64,000 nucleotides of DNA. Origin: Mumia xiangluensis (GTDB lineage: Bacteria > Actinomycetota > Actinomycetes > Propionibacteriales > Nocardioidaceae). A program made the translations under genes and the position numbers. Positions 63,095-64,000 of the stretch are shown here, in pieces. The stretch covers positions 1,240,001 through 1,304,000 of the forward strand of contig NZ_WJYO01000001.1 of the NCBI RefSeq assembly GCF_010994095.1. Reading direction: 5' to 3'. The notes below the pieces were generated by a model that saw only the letters and a program-made list of their open reading frames with translations, was not told the DNA's origin and did no database searches. The first letter of the stretch is position 1; the number at the start of each line of letters is the position of its first letter.

Positions 63095-64000
63095 TCACCG
63101 CAGCGCGGCGAAGAAGGCGCGGACGTCGTCGACGAGCAGCGACGGCTCCTCCCACGCTGCGAAGTGCCCGCCGCGGTCAACATCGACCCAACGCACGATC
63201 GAGTGCTCCGTCTCGGCGTAGCGGCGGATGCCTACGTCGCCGGCGAAGACGATGACGCCGGTCGGAACGCCGCTCCGCGGAAGTGGATCTCCCCAGCTCT
63301 CCGCACTTGCGTATCCGACGTACGCCGACGAGGCAGCCGTGTCGGTGAGCCAGTACAGCATCACGTTCGTGAGCAGGCGATCCGTGCCGAGGACCTCGTG
63401 CGGGAGCGTCTCACGCGGGTACGTCCACTCGCGGAGCTTGTCGACGATCCACGCGAGCTGCCCGACCGGGGAGTCGGAGAGCCCCGCCGCGAGCGCTGAC
63501 GGACGCGTCGACTGGATCGCGATGTAGCCGAACTGCTCCTGCATGAACTCGCCCACCCTGCGTACGCGATCGCGCTCGAGGTCTGTGAGGCTCGCAAGCT
63601 CATCGTCGTCGAGCGGTCCCGTCGGGACGCCGATGTTGCCGTTCAGGTGCACGCCCAGAACGGTGCTGCCGGGACTGCCATCACTCCCGGTCACCCGCGC
63701 CACCGCCGGCGAGACGCCCGCCCCGATGTCGCCGCCCTGGACGCCGTACCGGTCGTAACCGAGCCGGCGCATCAGCTCCGCCCACGTCCGGGCGATCCGC
63801 GTCTCGTCCCAGCCGGCGTCGTTCACCGGACCGGAGAAGCCGAACCCAGGCAGGCTCGGGATCACGACGTCGAACGCGGGCGCCGCCTCATCGCCGGACG
63901 TCGCGGGCTCGGTGAGCGGGCCGATGACGTCGAGGAACTCCACCACCGAGCCTGGCCAGCCGTGGGTCATGAGCAACGGAAGCGCTCCGGACTCCGATGA
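63095..64000 (-). CDS. Epoxide hydrolase (microsomal type), 5' end outside the window
   Basis: At least 302 residues of an alpha/beta hydrolase are visible; the N-terminal EHN domain lies beyond the right edge. Features are the oxyanion motif MTHGWPGSVVEFL, the nucleophile Asp in YGVQGGDIGAGVSP, the lid segment, NVMLYWLTDTAASS and the catalytic His in RGGHFAAWEEP. It would open epoxides to diols; natural substrates of bacterial members are not known. Its stop lies 74 bp from the converging ATPase stop. Confidence 0.88.
   Translation of the reverse strand, partial: SSESGALPLLMTHGWPGSVVEFLDVIGPLTEPATSGDEAAPAFDVVIPSLPGFGFSGPVNDAGWDETRIARTWAELMRRLGYDRYGVQGGDIGAGVSPAVARVTGSDGSPGSTVLGVHLNGNIGVPTGPLDDDELASLTDLERDRVRRVGEFMQEQFGYIAIQSTRPSALAAGLSDSPVGQLAWIVDKLREWTYPRETLPHEVLGTDRLLTNVMLYWLTDTAASSAYVGYASAESWGDPLPRSGVPTGVIVFAGDVGIRRYAETEHSIVRWVDVDRGGHFAAWEEPSLLVDDVRAFFAALR

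Noticed and set aside
44975-64000. Second copy of the tRNA-Thr 3' end as attR
   Set aside because: No stretch matching GGGTTCGACTCCTGTCACCG was seen right of the integrase.

Overview
The window is high-GC actinobacterial DNA, most likely from a Nocardioidaceae-type organism (Nocardioides, Aeromicrobium or Mumia relatives; genus not provable from the sequence alone). Reasons: mshA (mycothiol synthesis), a senX3-regX3 pair divergent from phoU, an lpqE-carD-ispF-cysS-rlmB neighbourhood like that of Mycobacterium, a DUF2516/YrdB pair, and many genes whose start codon lies only 6-7 nt after a TANNNT -10 hexamer, the layout of leaderless mRNAs in this phylum.

Positions 1-8,400: the tail of a probable regulator, an HbhA/histone-like Lys-Ala-Pro protein, two small membrane proteins, an AlkB-type dioxygenase, a nuclease-fold protein and a DUF2200 protein separated by three copies of a 57-bp palindrome, then typA, a DHA2-type drug exporter and a short-chain dehydrogenase. 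Positions 8,400-18,000: mshA, a YbjN protein, a self-regulated-looking HTH/Clp-N protein, an NAD-dependent epimerase-like reductase, gpmA, a TauE/SafE exporter, the phosphate-sensing block (phoU, PHO-box repeats, senX3-regX3), nfo and lpqE. Positions 18,200-26,300: carD, an orphan nirD, ispF, a C39-like peptidase, cysS-rlmB, and a GCS2/ATP-grasp fusion enzyme. ispD, which normally sits beside ispF in this neighbourhood, is not here.

Positions 26,300-44,900: three membrane or membrane-anchored unknowns, an ABC transporter pair, a TPR protein, panE, an MMPL transporter carrying a degenerate ABC-like tail that is translationally coupled to a YhgE/Pip protein, a PucR regulator divergent from a flavoprotein dehydrogenase, a DUF4032 kinase-like protein, a PLP-enzyme plus sugar-lactone-oxidase operon, and a DUF3618/holin-like pair.

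At tRNA-Thr(TGT) (44,899-44,974) the character changes. From there to about 59,820 lies an accessory island: a tyrosine integrase with its AlpA-like partner right beside the tRNA, small unknown genes, two large secreted beta-domain repeat proteins, an HxlR/VOC operon with a clear operator, a deletion-derivative IS3 element next to a second decayed IS3 fragment, and a 5'-truncated MobF/TraA relaxase-helicase. It reads as a worn integrative, formerly mobilizable element; its distal attachment site is not visible. The last 4 kb holds a serine hydrolase, a chloroperoxidase-type hydrolase, an orphan AAA/ABC-like ATPase and the 3' part of an epoxide hydrolase gene.

Most interesting signals: the three 57-bp palindromes of fixed architecture around 2.3-3.9 kb; the MMPL/degenerate-ABC plus YhgE pair; the paired operators sitting exactly on the -35 and -10 of the HTH/Clp-N gene; the five-codon leaderless ORF coupled to nfo; and the GCS2/ATP-grasp fusion.
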